Shown one piece after another: positions 26,716 through 38,645 of a stretch of DNA of 44,572 nucleotides. A program made the translations under genes and the position numbers. The notes beneath the pieces are model-generated. The model was not told the origin of the DNA, searched no databases, and was given only the letters and a program-made list of their open reading frames with translations. Every line of letters starts with the position of its first letter. Position 1 is the stretch's first letter. Origin of the DNA: Klebsiella pneumoniae (GTDB lineage: Bacteria; Pseudomonadota; Gammaproteobacteria; Pseudomonadales; CAMAPQ01); assembly GCA_945860125.1 (NCBI GenBank), contig CAMAPQ010000014.1, positions 1 to 44,572 of the forward strand. The letters run 5' to 3'.

Positions 26716-28881
26716 CTACAGTTTTGCTGCCAACTCAGCGCCTTGGCGAATCGCTCTTTTTGCATCTAACTCGCCCGCTTCAAATGCACCACCAATCAGA
26801 TGTACATTAGGCGCTGTCGATAAAGTTGCAACCTGTGTGTTTAACTCATCATATAAACTTCTTTGTGAAGTTTGACCTGCACAAATAACAATCGTCTCAA
26901 TATTAAATAAGTGAGGTTGCCCCTTAATCAAAGTATGCAAGCCTTCATCATCAATTTTGAGATAAGACACATCAGAAAGCATTTCAACTTCTTTCTTTTT
27001 AAGATTCGTGCGATGAATCCAACCGGTGGTTTTACCCAAACCTGCCCCTACTTTGCTCGCTTTTCTTTGCAATAAATAAACTTGTTTATCACTTTTAGAA
27101 AACTCAGGTTGAATATCTTCAACACCGCCACGTGCTTTAAGCGACATATCAATGCCCCACTCTTTCATAAAGCTTGGCACATCTAAACTTGTTGGGGTTT
27201 CATGCTCGTTATGAGTAATGTATTCAGCAACATCAAAACCAATGCCGCCTGCACCAATAATTGCAACGGTTTTACCTACTTTAGCGCCTAAAAATACTTC
27301 CTGATAACTGAGCACTTTAGAATGCTCAATGCCGGGTAAATCTAAGTCTCTAGGCAATACACCACAAGCAACAACAATCTCATCAAAACCAATTTCGAGT
27401 AATTCCTGCGCAGTCACTTTTTTATTCAAAATTAATTTAACGCGATGCAGTTCAATTTGTTTTTTGTAATAACGTAATGTTTCATGAAACTCTTCTTTTC
27501 CAGGTACTTTTTTAGCATAATTAAATTGCCCGCCCACTTCAGCACTTGCCTCAAAGAGCGTTACATCGTGACCACGTAAAGCGGCAATCGTTGCAATAGA
27601 AAGACCAGCAGGCCCCGCCCCGACGACAGCCACTTTTTTAACTGTGACAGTCGGCAAATAATTCAGTTGCGTCTCATAACAAGCTCTGGGGTTAACAAGA
27701 CACGTATTCATCTTGCCCAAAAATGTATGATCCAAACACGCCTGATTACACGCAATACAGGTATTAATCTCATCTTCCCTACCCTGCTTGGCTTTAATAA
27801 CAAATTCAGGATCAGCCAAAAAAGGACGCGCCATTGAAATTAAATCAGCCTCTTCACGGTTTAAAATATCTTCTGCAACCTGTGGATGATTAATACGGTT
27901 ACAAGCAATAACAGGAATACTAACCGCTTGCTTTAATTGTTTAGTGACCCAAGAAAAAGCAGCGCGAGGCACCATGGTTGCAATCGTTGGAATACGCGCT
28001 TCATGCCAACCAATACCGGTATTTAGCAGTGTAGCGCCTGCTTGTTCAATAGCTTTCGCTAATTGGATATTTTCCTCAAGTGAAGAACCTTCCTCTACTA
28101 AATCCAACATTGAAATGCGGTAGATAATAATAAAATGCTCGCCTACGGCCGCTCTAATTCTTTTAATAATTTCAACAGGCACACGAATACGATTTTCAAA
28201 CGATCCGCCCCACTCATCTTGCCGATGATTCGTTCTTTTACAAATAAACTGATTAATGAAATACCCTTCAGACCCCATAATTTCAACACCGTCATACCCT
28301 GCCGCTTGAGCAAGTGAAGCACAATTTACAAAATCGTCAATTTGCTTACCCACTTCATCAGTCGAAAGCGCTTTAGGCTTAAAAGGATTAATGGGCGCCT
28401 GAATAGCAGAAGGTGCAACCAATTTTGGATTATAAGCATAACGGCCTGTATGCAAAATTTGCATGCAGATTTTACCGCCTTCCGCATGCACAGCATCCGT
28501 CACCATTTTGTGTTTAGCAACTTCATCATGATGATCAAGTTTTGCACCACCTTGCATCGCAGCCCCTTCAGCATTAGGGCCAATGCCGCCCGTAATAATC
28601 AACGCAACATCGGCGCGGGCGCGCTCTTTATAAAAAGCCGCCATTCTTTCAAAACCATTAGGCACTTCTTCAAGTGTGGTATGCATAGAGCCCATCACAA
28701 GTCTATTTTTTAGCGTTGTAAACTTAAGATCTAATGGCTGAAATATTTTGGCGTATTTAAGCGCAGCAGACTGGCTAGAAACGCCCTGAGTGGAAGTATC
28801 TTTGTTCGTGGCTTGGGTAACGTCTTGGGTAACGTCTTGGGTAACGTCTTGGGTAACGTCTTGGGTAAAAAGCGTGCTCAT
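26716..28881 (-). CDS. fadH: 2,4-dienoyl-CoA reductase (NADPH), FMN/4Fe-4S/FAD
   Basis: Old-yellow-enzyme barrel (LVMGSMHTTLEE, GAEGAAMQGG..., NQFICKRTNHRQDEWGGSFENR), Fe-S cysteines CIACNQACLDHTFLGKMNTCLVNPRAC, Rossmann VAVVGAGPAGLSIA. Confidence 0.9.
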   Translation of the reverse strand: MSTLFTQDVTQDVTQDVTQDVTQATNKDTSTQGVSSQSAALKYAKIFQPLDLKFTTLKNRLVMGSMHTTLEEVPNGFERMAAFYKERARADVALIITGGIGPNAEGAAMQGGAKLDHHDEVAKHKMVTDAVHAEGGKICMQILHTGRYAYNPKLVAPSAIQAPINPFKPKALSTDEVGKQIDDFVNCASLAQAAGYDGVEIMGSEGYFINQFICKRTNHRQDEWGGSFENRIRVPVEIIKRIRAAVGEHFIIIYRISMLDLVEEGSSLEENIQLAKAIEQAGATLLNTGIGWHEARIPTIATMVPRAAFSWVTKQLKQAVSIPVIACNRINHPQVAEDILNREEADLISMARPFLADPEFVIKAKQGREDEINTCIACNQACLDHTFLGKMNTCLVNPRACYETQLNYLPTVTVKKVAVVGAGPAGLSIATIAALRGHDVTLFEASAEVGGQFNYAKKVPGKEEFHETLRYYKKQIELHRVKLILNKKVTAQELLEIGFDEIVVACGVLPRDLDLPGIEHSKVLSYQEVFLGAKVGKTVAIIGAGGIGFDVAEYITHNEHETPTSLDVPSFMKEWGIDMSLKARGGVEDIQPEFSKSDKQVYLLQRKASKVGAGLGKTTGWIHRTNLKKKEVEMLSDVSYLKIDDEGLHTLIKGQPHLFNIETIVICAGQTSQRSLYDELNTQVATLSTAPNVHLIGGAFEAGELDAKRAIRQGAELAAKL
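28812..28868 (-). repeat. 12-bp in-frame tandem repeat (CTTGGGTAACGT x4 plus partial) encoding (TQDV)4-TQ
   Basis: Exact units at 28812, 28824, 28836, 28848, then partial at 28860. Confidence 0.95.
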
Positions 28882-29147
28882 ATTAAAACCTTATAGATAG
28901 CTAATATAAATATAAATATAAATAGGCCGAAATAGCCTTCACAAAAAGCAGAAATGAAATAAATTGCAACAAATATTACAGCGACAAGATAAAGACTAAA
29001 CAGATTTACAACAAAAGCAAAACAATCACAGACTTATAAGTCATTCACAAGCTCAATTAACAATCTATCCTAAAAACAGTGTCATTTTGATCAACTAATA
29101 ACCATTAATCAGCAACGATTCATCCGCAACAAAAAGAGGCAAAAGAG

Positions 29148-30242
29148 ATGCTATCTGTTTTATCAGCCAGAAGAACTGATGCAAGCTCAATACTCAACGC
29201 GATTAAAAAAGAATCACTCGCCCTGTTTTATCGTGCTGTATCCCTAACAAAAAGCGAGATTGCAGATATCTGTTTTACCCATGAAAAAGCAATCGTTTTT
29301 GAGTTAAGCTATTTTGATAGCATCAAAAAACTTGATGAGTTTAAAGCAAGAGCCGTTAGTAATTTTGAGGCAAATTACGCACATTCAACCGAAAAAGAAA
29401 TTGAAAAAAAAGCCCATTTACTCATGACACATTTTAAAACTCATCGTAAAAATGATAATCAAAAAAATGATATTTATACAGTTTTTGCTAAACAATTCGA
29501 ACAAAGCCATCATGAGTACACAAAAATAAAAGCAACACTGCAAGTATTTTTAAATGAACAACCCGACGCAAAAAATAACTTTAATACGGCAGCTATTAGC
29601 CCATCAAAATTTCTTCTGTATTTCTATCAAATTTTTCAAGATATCACATTAAATTCTCAGCAAAAAACCACCGTTTTTTTAATTCTCTGTAAAATGTATT
29701 TTGGCTTGCTTCATGCGTCATTTCATAAAGCACAAATCAACTATCACAGAATTTTAGTCGTAGAAAAAAAGAAAAAATATATAGCAAGCTCGACTGAAAT
29801 AACTCAAACCACACCACAAAAAATAGAAGCAGAAATAGGCGAATTTCAAGAAGCCGTTAGCCTTATTTTTAACCAATTTAATCCTCTGTCTTTAACACAT
29901 TCCTTTATAAGAGGGATTAAAGCATACTGGGTGAACTTATTAAAAATAATCTATATTAAATTCGGCTTTCACTCAAAAGAATGGCATATTGCCGTTAACT
30001 GCTTACGTTACATCGTACGCTCTATCGACATAAATTATTTACAGGAAAATCATGCCGCTTGGCAGCATGATTTTAACAAGCTTAAAAGTGACATAGATAC
30101 CCTATGTATTGCAGCAAAAATCAATAAAGAACCCACTGAAAAAATATTAAGTTCACTGAGCAATCTTCATATCCAAATAAGAATAAAATCGATCGAAAAT
30201 AAGCTGAACAATCAAGTGCAGCCCCTACAAAAAACAGCTTAA
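29148..30242 (+). CDS. Hypothetical alpha-helical protein
   Basis: Open 364-codon frame with Lys/Glu-rich helical composition; no family recognised. Confidence 0.6.
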   Translation: MLSVLSARRTDASSILNAIKKESLALFYRAVSLTKSEIADICFTHEKAIVFELSYFDSIKKLDEFKARAVSNFEANYAHSTEKEIEKKAHLLMTHFKTHRKNDNQKNDIYTVFAKQFEQSHHEYTKIKATLQVFLNEQPDAKNNFNTAAISPSKFLLYFYQIFQDITLNSQQKTTVFLILCKMYFGLLHASFHKAQINYHRILVVEKKKKYIASSTEITQTTPQKIEAEIGEFQEAVSLIFNQFNPLSLTHSFIRGIKAYWVNLLKIIYIKFGFHSKEWHIAVNCLRYIVRSIDINYLQENHAAWQHDFNKLKSDIDTLCIAAKINKEPTEKILSSLSNLHIQIRIKSIENKLNNQVQPLQKTA

Positions 30243-32719
30243 ACTTTAACTTTACTTTCACCAAAAGGTTTAAACCATAAAATAAGTTGAGGCAAAATAG
30301 TTAAAGAAGCAACGAGGGCAACAACCATCACAAGACTGGTAAAAAGACCAAAGTAAATGGTGGGAAAAAAGTTTGAAAAACCCAAAATTGAAAAACCAGC
30401 AATCACCGTAATTGACGTATAATAAACGCCTCTACCAATGCTTGCATGGCTTCTAAACATGGCTTTTTTATAATCACCACTCATTGCAAACTCTTCTTTA
30501 AAACGGTGAATATAATAAATAGCATTATCAACTGTAAAACCAATGCTAATAGCAGCAATGGTAATCGTCATTAAATCGAGCGGAATACCCACTAATCCCA
30601 TGGTGCCTAAAACAACTAAAGTCGCCCAAATATTAGGTAATAAGGCAATAATTGCCAAAGACAGCGAACGAAACATCACTAAAAACATAAAAAATATACT
30701 TAAAAAAGTGAAGCCAATTGTCGCAATTTGAGACTGATATAAACTTTGTAAAAGATTATTAAATAGTACCGCGATACCTACCAACTTTACTTTATCCTCA
30801 GGAAATTTAGCTTCATTAATGAGATGATTACGAATTTTATCAATAATTTCTTGCCTATTTAAACCCGCGACAGATTCAATAAAACGTATTGAGATACGAA
30901 AAGTTTCAGTTTTTTCATCAACGAAAGGATTTAACAATAAATCCTTAAGATTTTTTGGAAAAACAGTGCTCATAAAAGCAAGCTCAATCGCCTCAAGATC
31001 GCTTTTTTTAATCATTTCAGCTAACTCAACCGTGGTTGCAATAGACAATACTTTCCCCACTTCAGGTAACGACTCAAGATAATGATGGAAGCTTTTTATT
31101 TTATTAATATTCTCACTCGTAAAAATAGATTGTTCCTCATTATCAGCACAGGAATCATCAGAAAAACAATCTTCATCCTGATTATTTTTCTTAACTTCTC
31201 CCTCTTTTGAAAAATCTAAAATAATATCCATAGGCGTTGTTCCACCAAGATGGTTATCAATGACTTCCATGCCTTTATATATTTCAGTGTCTTTCTTAAA
31301 ATAATCAATAAAGCGATTATCAACAGATAAGTGCAGCACACCGTATAAAAATACGAGCGATGAAATAAGGGCAGCCCAAACAAAAAAAGGACCAAAATGA
31401 TCAGTGATTTTCGCAAAAGTTAAACTAAGCAGATCTTCTTTATCTGACTCTAAACGACCCTTGGATCGTTTCATTAACATCAATACAGCAGGGAAAGCAA
31501 AATAAACGACAAGATAAGAAAAAACTACCCCAACCGTCATCATGATACCAAAATCAATAATAGGCCGAATATTGCTCACCATCAGCGATAAAAAACCGAC
31601 AATATTAGTAAAAGCATTATAAAAAGAAGGTTGGGCCATTGACTCCATCGTCATGGTAACAAGAGACGATTGTCGCGACTCAGGATACATCGCTGCACAC
31701 TCACGATAACGTACGACAAGATGTACAATTAAAGACATCGTACTAATAAGAAGCAGCGAGATAAAATTAGAAGAAATGACGGTAACAGGAAAACGCACTA
31801 AACCAACAAATCCTGCCGATAAAATGCAAGTGAGAACACAACATAAAAACGGTAAGACCACCCATCTCGCACGTCTGAAAATTAAAGAAAGCGAACCCAC
31901 AATAAAACCTAAAACACCCACACCAAAAACTTTAATGTCAGATTGAATATAGCCGATCATATCGACAACAATCATGGGCACACCACCTAAATGCAGCACC
32001 CCTTGTGATTGAAATTCACTCATTACTAAACGAATATTTTTTACAACGCTATTTTGAATATTAATATTTTCAAAATTCAAATCTTTTATTTTATCTTCAA
32101 GATAGGCCAACTCCCCTTCTTCTTTTTTATTCAGACCGCTATTGGTTTTTTTATCTCTTAATGTTTCTCTTTCACTAATAGAAACACCTAAATCTTTAAC
32201 ACCATCAAAAATAATTTGAATTGCAAAAGTATCCGCCTCTTTGCTTAACAGCAGCTGCTTATAAAGAGGGTTACTCTGCATAGATTGCTTAGCTTTCGCA
32301 AGATCAACCCCTACAGAAGTGAGCGTTTCATTTTTTTCGCTCAAATTACTCAATGTTAAATCAGCTTGATTTAATAAAGGCACACTTAAAATAGAATTCA
32401 CTTCTTTTACACGCTTTACAGCGCTAATTTTATCTACCAAGCTTTTAAATGTTTGCAAACCTTCAGACGTGAAAGGGCTTTGATTAGGTTTGTAAGCAAT
32501 GACGAGATAATCATCAGAGGAAGGGAAAACTTTTTTTATTTCACGATAACTCGTTAGATCTCTATCATCCTCTAAAATCATAGAGTCTGCTGAAGCATCT
32601 AAATGAAAATCAGGTAAAAAGTAAATCATTGTGCCTGTTAATAAGGCAAATAAAATGAGTGTACGGATGGGCTTCTCAATGATCCACTCCCGATAATAAG
32701 TGACGAGAGATGCCTGCAT
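30239..32719 (-). CDS. MMPL/RND-superfamily transporter
   Basis: About 826 aa, two sets of TM bundles around large periplasmic loops (FLPDFHLDASADSMILEDDRDLTSYREIKKVFPSSDDYLVIAY; GLVGIPLDLMTITIAAISIGFTVDNAIYYIHRF). Confidence 0.87.
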   Translation of the reverse strand: MQASLVTYYREWIIEKPIRTLILFALLTGTMIYFLPDFHLDASADSMILEDDRDLTSYREIKKVFPSSDDYLVIAYKPNQSPFTSEGLQTFKSLVDKISAVKRVKEVNSILSVPLLNQADLTLSNLSEKNETLTSVGVDLAKAKQSMQSNPLYKQLLLSKEADTFAIQIIFDGVKDLGVSISERETLRDKKTNSGLNKKEEGELAYLEDKIKDLNFENINIQNSVVKNIRLVMSEFQSQGVLHLGGVPMIVVDMIGYIQSDIKVFGVGVLGFIVGSLSLIFRRARWVVLPFLCCVLTCILSAGFVGLVRFPVTVISSNFISLLLISTMSLIVHLVVRYRECAAMYPESRQSSLVTMTMESMAQPSFYNAFTNIVGFLSLMVSNIRPIIDFGIMMTVGVVFSYLVVYFAFPAVLMLMKRSKGRLESDKEDLLSLTFAKITDHFGPFFVWAALISSLVFLYGVLHLSVDNRFIDYFKKDTEIYKGMEVIDNHLGGTTPMDIILDFSKEGEVKKNNQDEDCFSDDSCADNEEQSIFTSENINKIKSFHHYLESLPEVGKVLSIATTVELAEMIKKSDLEAIELAFMSTVFPKNLKDLLLNPFVDEKTETFRISIRFIESVAGLNRQEIIDKIRNHLINEAKFPEDKVKLVGIAVLFNNLLQSLYQSQIATIGFTFLSIFFMFLVMFRSLSLAIIALLPNIWATLVVLGTMGLVGIPLDLMTITIAAISIGFTVDNAIYYIHRFKEEFAMSGDYKKAMFRSHASIGRGVYYTSITVIAGFSILGFSNFFPTIYFGLFTSLVMVVALVASLTILPQLILWFKPFGESKVKV

Positions 32720-32836
32720 AATTACTCCTTAACATCAAATAACTAGATCTTTCCAAAGGGAAAGTCTAGCTATGGTAGTTAAGTTATTTTTTAAATGCCA
32801 GTTTATGACTATCTTGTGATGAGAAAAGGGCAGGAG

Positions 32837-32875
32837 TACCAGCAATCGATAGGACAGGCGTTACCAGCAATCGAT
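32837..32875. repeat. 14-bp direct repeat TACCAGCAATCGAT (32837-32850 and 32862-32875) at the 3' end of the pilin gene
   Basis: Exact duplicate; second copy encodes the final pilin codons and stop. Confidence 0.9.
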
Positions 32876-33316
32876 TGGGGTTTTCAATCCTGTATTGGTA
32901 TAAGTCAAGGTTCTACACTCAACATCTTTGAATTGAGGATTAGTTGGCTTGGCAGCAAGTTGAATGGTGTATGACTGGGTTGTTGGTGGTACAGCGCTAA
33001 AGGTAGTTGGTGTAAAAGTTAAGGTATATCGCTCATTTACAGCGGCTGGTAAAGAATATTCATAGACTGTGGGCGCCGTACTTACGACCGTCGTCGTAGG
33101 CTTAGAATACGAGCCATAAATTGTGCGGTGCCTTTCCATTGCTTGCGCCATTTCCATAATAGAAGACTGCGCTTCCTGACGTCGACTTTTACGCACAGCA
33201 TTTGAATAACTCGGATAAACAATAGCGGCTAATATAGCAATAATTGCAATCACAATCATTAGCTCGGCCAGTGAAAAACCTTTAAAAGACTTCTTTATCT
33301 TCATTATTCTGTGCAC
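32861..33316 (-). CDS. pilE: Type IV pilin-like protein (PilE family)
   Basis: Prepilin signal KGFSLAELMIVIAIIAILAAIVYPSY, followed by C-terminal C...C pair (VECRTLTYTNTGLKTPIDCW). Met at 33304 is a plausible start. Confidence 0.85.
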   Translation of the reverse strand: MHRIMKIKKSFKGFSLAELMIVIAIIAILAAIVYPSYSNAVRKSRRQEAQSSIMEMAQAMERHRTIYGSYSKPTTTVVSTAPTVYEYSLPAAVNERYTLTFTPTTFSAVPPTTQSYTIQLAAKPTNPQFKDVECRTLTYTNTGLKTPIDCW

Positions 33317-33464
33317 CTAAACCAATTAAGCTGACAACTGACAAAAATGATTGCTTACTTCAATTGTAGTCGGCACTTACTACAGCGCGAGTGGGATCAT
33401 GCAACATTAGGTAAAAAATTGTGGCATTTATTTGAGTGTTAAGATTCAAATAAGAGCTTAAGTA

Positions 33465-33734
33465 TCACTGAAGAAAGCCTGAAAAAGTAAGACTTGCGAT
33501 TAAAATAGGCATACACACAAGAAATAAAATAAAAATTAAGGCAATTTGCACTAAAACAGAGAAAAAAATAAAAGAAGCCAAAAAGGCGTCACAGGCTTGA
33601 TTATGAAAATTATTTAAACCTGCGAATACATTTCGCAACCAAGGCATTGAAAGTGCTATATTATTTTTATTAAAGCTCATAACCCACCTCACCTTTTGCT
33701 TATTTAATAAATAGGATGAGTTCGAGTAAACCAT
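33465..33734 (-). CDS. Small hypothetical membrane protein
   Basis: Hydrophobic C-terminal region; start uncertain (possibly 33680). Confidence 0.4.
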   Translation of the reverse strand: MVYSNSSYLLNKQKVRWVMSFNKNNIALSMPWLRNVFAGLNNFHNQACDAFLASFIFFSVLVQIALIFILFLVCMPILIASLTFSGFLQ

Positions 33735-33965
33735 CTATTTTATTGTTTTTATTTACAGTCATTTTGACATATATCAAGCTAGGCAAGCAATAAAAAAAAC
33801 AGCCCTTTTGCCACAAAAAATTTAATAAAAAACTTAATCTAACCAACTGAATTCACTCATTAAAATCAACTCAAACAAAGTCATTGACCCTATGTTTATT
33901 CTCAGTTAGTGTTCGCAAAACCTATTTTTATGCCTCTTTAATCTATTGATGAAACGGAATGAACC

Positions 33966-34247
33966 ATGTCTGAAACTGAAAAATTCCAGTTTGAAAAAGC
34001 ATTATTATCTCTAGAACAAACAGTACATTCACTAGAAGAGGGTCATCTTGAGCTAGATGAATCTCTGAAAGCCTTTGAAAAAGGCATACAGCTTACAAGG
34101 CTTTGCCAGAAAGCACTGGATGACGCAGAGCAAAAGGTAAAAATTTTAATGGAAAATGGCGAACTTCAAGCTTTTCCTGAAAAAGAAGAGAAAAAAAGCA
34201 AAAAAAAAGAGAGCATTAATAGTAAGCCTGTTGCCCCACAATTATAA
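33966..34247 (+). CDS. xseB: Exodeoxyribonuclease VII small subunit
   Basis: FEKALLSLEQTVHSLEEGHLELDESLKAFEKGIQLTRLCQKALDDAEQKV, XseB signature; followed by ispA and dxs. Confidence 0.94.
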   Translation: MSETEKFQFEKALLSLEQTVHSLEEGHLELDESLKAFEKGIQLTRLCQKALDDAEQKVKILMENGELQAFPEKEEKKSKKKESINSKPVAPQL

Positions 34248-34268
34248 CTTGGGATACTTCCCCTTAAA

Positions 34269-35168
34269 ATGAATATGTTATCTGCCTCACCCGAACAGTT
34301 TTTAAGCACCGTCCAGCTTCGACTTCACGAACGTATTACCACTTTTTTAAATAGCCAGCCATTTCCAGCAGAACACTTAAAAGAAGCCATAGCCTACGTA
34401 TTGAAAAATAGTGGCAAGCATTTTCGACCTGGCTTAATTTATGCCTTAACGCAAAGCTGGGGTAGCCCCTTAGAAAAAGCAGATGATCTTGCCTTAGCGA
34501 TCGAATTAACTCACACCTATTCATTAGTGCACGATGACCTCCCTGCGATGGATAATGATGATCTCAGACGAGGAAAGGCAACATGCCATATCGCTTATGA
34601 TGAAGCGACAGCGATTTTAGTAGGCGATAGCCTTCAAGCATTGGCTTTTCAAATTATTGCAGACTCAGCTCACTTAACAGCCACACAAAAAGTGGCTGCG
34701 ATCAGCCAGCTTGCGACTTCTTCTGGCATGCAAGGCATGGTGGCAGGTCAAGCTTTAGATTTAAAAGAAACGGGGCACACCGCCTCACGCGAAAAAGTAA
34801 ATCTTATCCATCACCTTAAAACAGGAAAACTTATTTCATGTTGCATTGAAATGGGAATTATCGCCTGTGAAATTACGGATACAAAGGTGATGAGTCACTT
34901 AAGAAAATACGGTGAGCTCATTGGTCTTGCTTTTCAAGTACAAGATGACATTTTAGATAGCACAACCAGCACTGCTTTGCTTGGCAAACAAACAGGAAAA
35001 GATTTAAGCCAACAAAAAAATACTTACGTTTCAAGTTTGGGGCTCAAAAAAGCACAAGAAGAAGCAGAGAATCTCATTGCGTCTGCTGAAAAAGCGGTGA
35101 GTATTTTGGGCGAAAATAGCAGCCTGCTAAAAGCGCTCGCAAGGTTTGTCATTGAGCGCACAAAATAG
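34269..35168 (+). CDS. ispA: Farnesyl diphosphate synthase (polyprenyl synthetase)
   Basis: GKHFRPGL, HTYSLVHDDLPAMDNDDLRRGKAT, FQVQDDILD. Confidence 0.95.
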   Translation: MNMLSASPEQFLSTVQLRLHERITTFLNSQPFPAEHLKEAIAYVLKNSGKHFRPGLIYALTQSWGSPLEKADDLALAIELTHTYSLVHDDLPAMDNDDLRRGKATCHIAYDEATAILVGDSLQALAFQIIADSAHLTATQKVAAISQLATSSGMQGMVAGQALDLKETGHTASREKVNLIHHLKTGKLISCCIEMGIIACEITDTKVMSHLRKYGELIGLAFQVQDDILDSTTSTALLGKQTGKDLSQQKNTYVSSLGLKKAQEEAENLIASAEKAVSILGENSSLLKALARFVIERTK

Positions 35169-35266
35169 CCTTTTAATAGCTTCTATCTTATATTGCTACA
35201 AAGTGTTTAAAATAGCAGGCTTATTGTAGTTTAATTTTATATTTACTTATTTGATGTTTTAAAAGT

Positions 35267-37141
35267 ATGTTTACTGATATCCCTCTGACGCGTCCTCACA
35301 CACCGCTGCTGAATAAAATTCAAAAGCCAGAAGATTTACGTTTATTGCCATCTGATAAACTCACCGAACTTGCAAGAGAGTTACGCCTTTTTTTACTCTA
35401 TCTTGTAGGGCAAACAGGGGGGCATTTTGGTGCAGGCTTAGGCGTAATTGAGCTCACAGTTGCACTACATTATGTTTTTAATACCCCTTTTGATCGAGTG
35501 GTATGGGATGTGGGACATCAAGCCTATCCACATAAAATTCTAACCGGCAGACGAGAACAACTTTTTACCTTAAGACAACAAGAAGGGATTAAAGGCTTCC
35601 CATGCCGAGAAGAAAGTGAGTTTGATACTTTTGGTGTAGGACATTCAAGCACCTCTATTAGCGCGGCACTAGGAATGGCACTTGCCAACAAACTTGCTGG
35701 AATAAAAAGAAAATGTGTTGCCGTAATTGGAGATGGGGCCATGACTGCCGGCATGGCATTTGAAGCGTTAAATCATGCCGGTCATGAAAAAGCTAATTTA
35801 CTGGTGATTTTAAATGATAATCGGATGTCAATTTCAGAAAACGTTGGCGGTCTTTCCAATTATTTTGCGCGGATTCTTGCAAGCCGCACTTATCATTCTT
35901 TGCGCGAAGGCAGCAAGAAAATATTAGAAGGTAGCCCAAATGCTTTAAGCTTTGCCAAAAAAACAGAGGAACATTTTAAAGGCATGGTCTGTCCTGGCAC
36001 CTTGTTTGAAGAGATGGGATTTAATTATATTGGCCCTATTCATGGTCATGACATTGATCAACTTATTGAATCACTTGAAAAAATAAAAAATCGTCCAGGG
36101 CCGCAATTACTACACATCGTTACCCAAAAAGGAAAAGGCTTTCTTCCGGCAGAAGAAGATCCTATCGCTTATCATGCCCTGTCAAAAATTGAGCCGAAAA
36201 AAAAATCTACCACTACCGAACAACTCAAACCTAAATACTCAGATATTTTTGGTCAGTGGTTGTGTGATATGGCAGAAATAGATGGAAAATTAGTGGGTAT
36301 TACCCCTGCAATGAGAGAAGGTTCTGGGATGGTTGACTTCTCAAAACGTTATCCTGATCGATATTATGATGTAGCAATCGCAGAGCAGCACAGCGTTACT
36401 TTTGCAGCAGGCCTTGCGTGTGAGGGTTATAAACCTGTTGTTGCGATCTATTCAACTTTTCTACAACGTGCTTATGATCAACTAATTCATGATGTTGCCA
36501 TTCAAAATTTAGATGTTTTATTTGCAATTGATCGGGCGGGTCTCGTAGGAGAAGATGGGCCAACACACGCGGGTAGCTTTGATTTAACTTACCTTCGCTG
36601 CATTCCAAATATAATCATCATGGCACCTTCCGATGAAAATGAGTGCCGACAAATGTTATATACAGGCTTTAAGTATGCAGGCCCAGCAGCTGTTCGTTAT
36701 CCCAGAGGAACAGGAACAGGCGTGCAGATTGAAACCAAAATGTCTGCTATACCTCTTGGAAAAGCCATTATAAAACGAGAAGGTGCGCGAGTTGCTTTCT
36801 TAAGTTTTGGCTCAACACTCTCAGCCACATTAAAAGCCGCAGAAGTATTGAATGCAACAGTCGCTGATATGCGGTTTATTAAACCGCTGGATGAAAAAAT
36901 GATTGTTCAACTTCGTAAAGATTATGAGCTACTCGTCACCGTTGAGGAAAATACGGTAGCAGGTGGTGCAGGTTCTGCCGTGAGTGAGTTTTTAAATGAA
37001 AAGGGATTAAATGCGAGCCTTCTTCAAATAGGTTTGCCTGATAGATTTGTTAATCATGGCACTCATGCGCAAATGCTGAAAGCATGTCATCTTGACGCAG
37101 AGGGTATTCTAGAAAAAACAAACAGCAGGCTAAATTCTTAG
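35267..37141 (+). CDS. dxs: 1-deoxy-D-xylulose-5-phosphate synthase
   Basis: TPP-binding [18 protein letters not shown]...[40 protein letters not shown]. Confidence 0.96.
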   Translation: MFTDIPLTRPHTPLLNKIQKPEDLRLLPSDKLTELARELRLFLLYLVGQTGGHFGAGLGVIELTVALHYVFNTPFDRVVWDVGHQAYPHKILTGRREQLFTLRQQEGIKGFPCREESEFDTFGVGHSSTSISAALGMALANKLAGIKRKCVAVIGDGAMTAGMAFEALNHAGHEKANLLVILNDNRMSISENVGGLSNYFARILASRTYHSLREGSKKILEGSPNALSFAKKTEEHFKGMVCPGTLFEEMGFNYIGPIHGHDIDQLIESLEKIKNRPGPQLLHIVTQKGKGFLPAEEDPIAYHALSKIEPKKKSTTTEQLKPKYSDIFGQWLCDMAEIDGKLVGITPAMREGSGMVDFSKRYPDRYYDVAIAEQHSVTFAAGLACEGYKPVVAIYSTFLQRAYDQLIHDVAIQNLDVLFAIDRAGLVGEDGPTHAGSFDLTYLRCIPNIIIMAPSDENECRQMLYTGFKYAGPAAVRYPRGTGTGVQIETKMSAIPLGKAIIKREGARVAFLSFGSTLSATLKAAEVLNATVADMRFIKPLDEKMIVQLRKDYELLVTVEENTVAGGAGSAVSEFLNEKGLNASLLQIGLPDRFVNHGTHAQMLKACHLDAEGILEKTNSRLNS

Positions 37142-37369
37142 CTTTTAATGCAACGAACTTGTTTTAAGTTATTCACAACTTTAACAAGCTCAGCAAAAAA
37201 TTACGTTCCTTAAATTGGAATTTTTGCAAAAGATAAGGGGTGATATAAAGAGTGAGAGATTTTGGTATTTTTTAAAATTCTGCAAGAATTTGCTCTTTCT
37301 TAGTTTTAGCTTAAAAAGCTAAGCTAAATTTTATTTTTAGAATAATGTCCATATTGAAAGACTCTAAAA

Positions 37370-37445
37370 TGGCGTCCCCTAGGGGAGTCGAACCCCTGTT
37401 ATCGCCGTGAAAGGGCGGTGTCCTAGGCCTCTAGACGAAGGGGAC
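37370..37445 (-). tRNA. tRNA-Glu (anticodon TTC), CCA encoded
   Basis: Reverse complement GTCCCCTTCGTCTAGAGGCCTAGGACACCGCCCTTTCACGGCGATAACAGGGGTTCGACTCCCCTAGGGGACGCCA folds as a canonical cloverleaf, anticodon loop CTTTCAC. Confidence 0.97.
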
Positions 37446-37673
37446 ATTTGCTCGTCGAGCGAGTTGCGCATTATGCGCAAATTTATTTATCTGTGCAAGC
37501 TCTTTTTATAACTTTTTTTCTAAAAAAAAACAAAATAATTTGCAGCAGAATTTGCTCTAAAAAATGCTATTTAAAAGATAATTAAAGAGAATAAAACTTG
37601 AGTTTATAAGATTGCTTTGCTTGAATAGGGATAATCATTTTATACGTATGAAAAGACGCTGCCTCCCAACTGA

Positions 37674-38642
<969 letters not shown>

Positions 38643-38645
38643 TTA

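Noticed and set aside
28885-28925. AATATAAATATAAATATAAATA short tandem upstream of fadH
   Set aside because: AT-rich promoter-region simple repeat, not distinctive.
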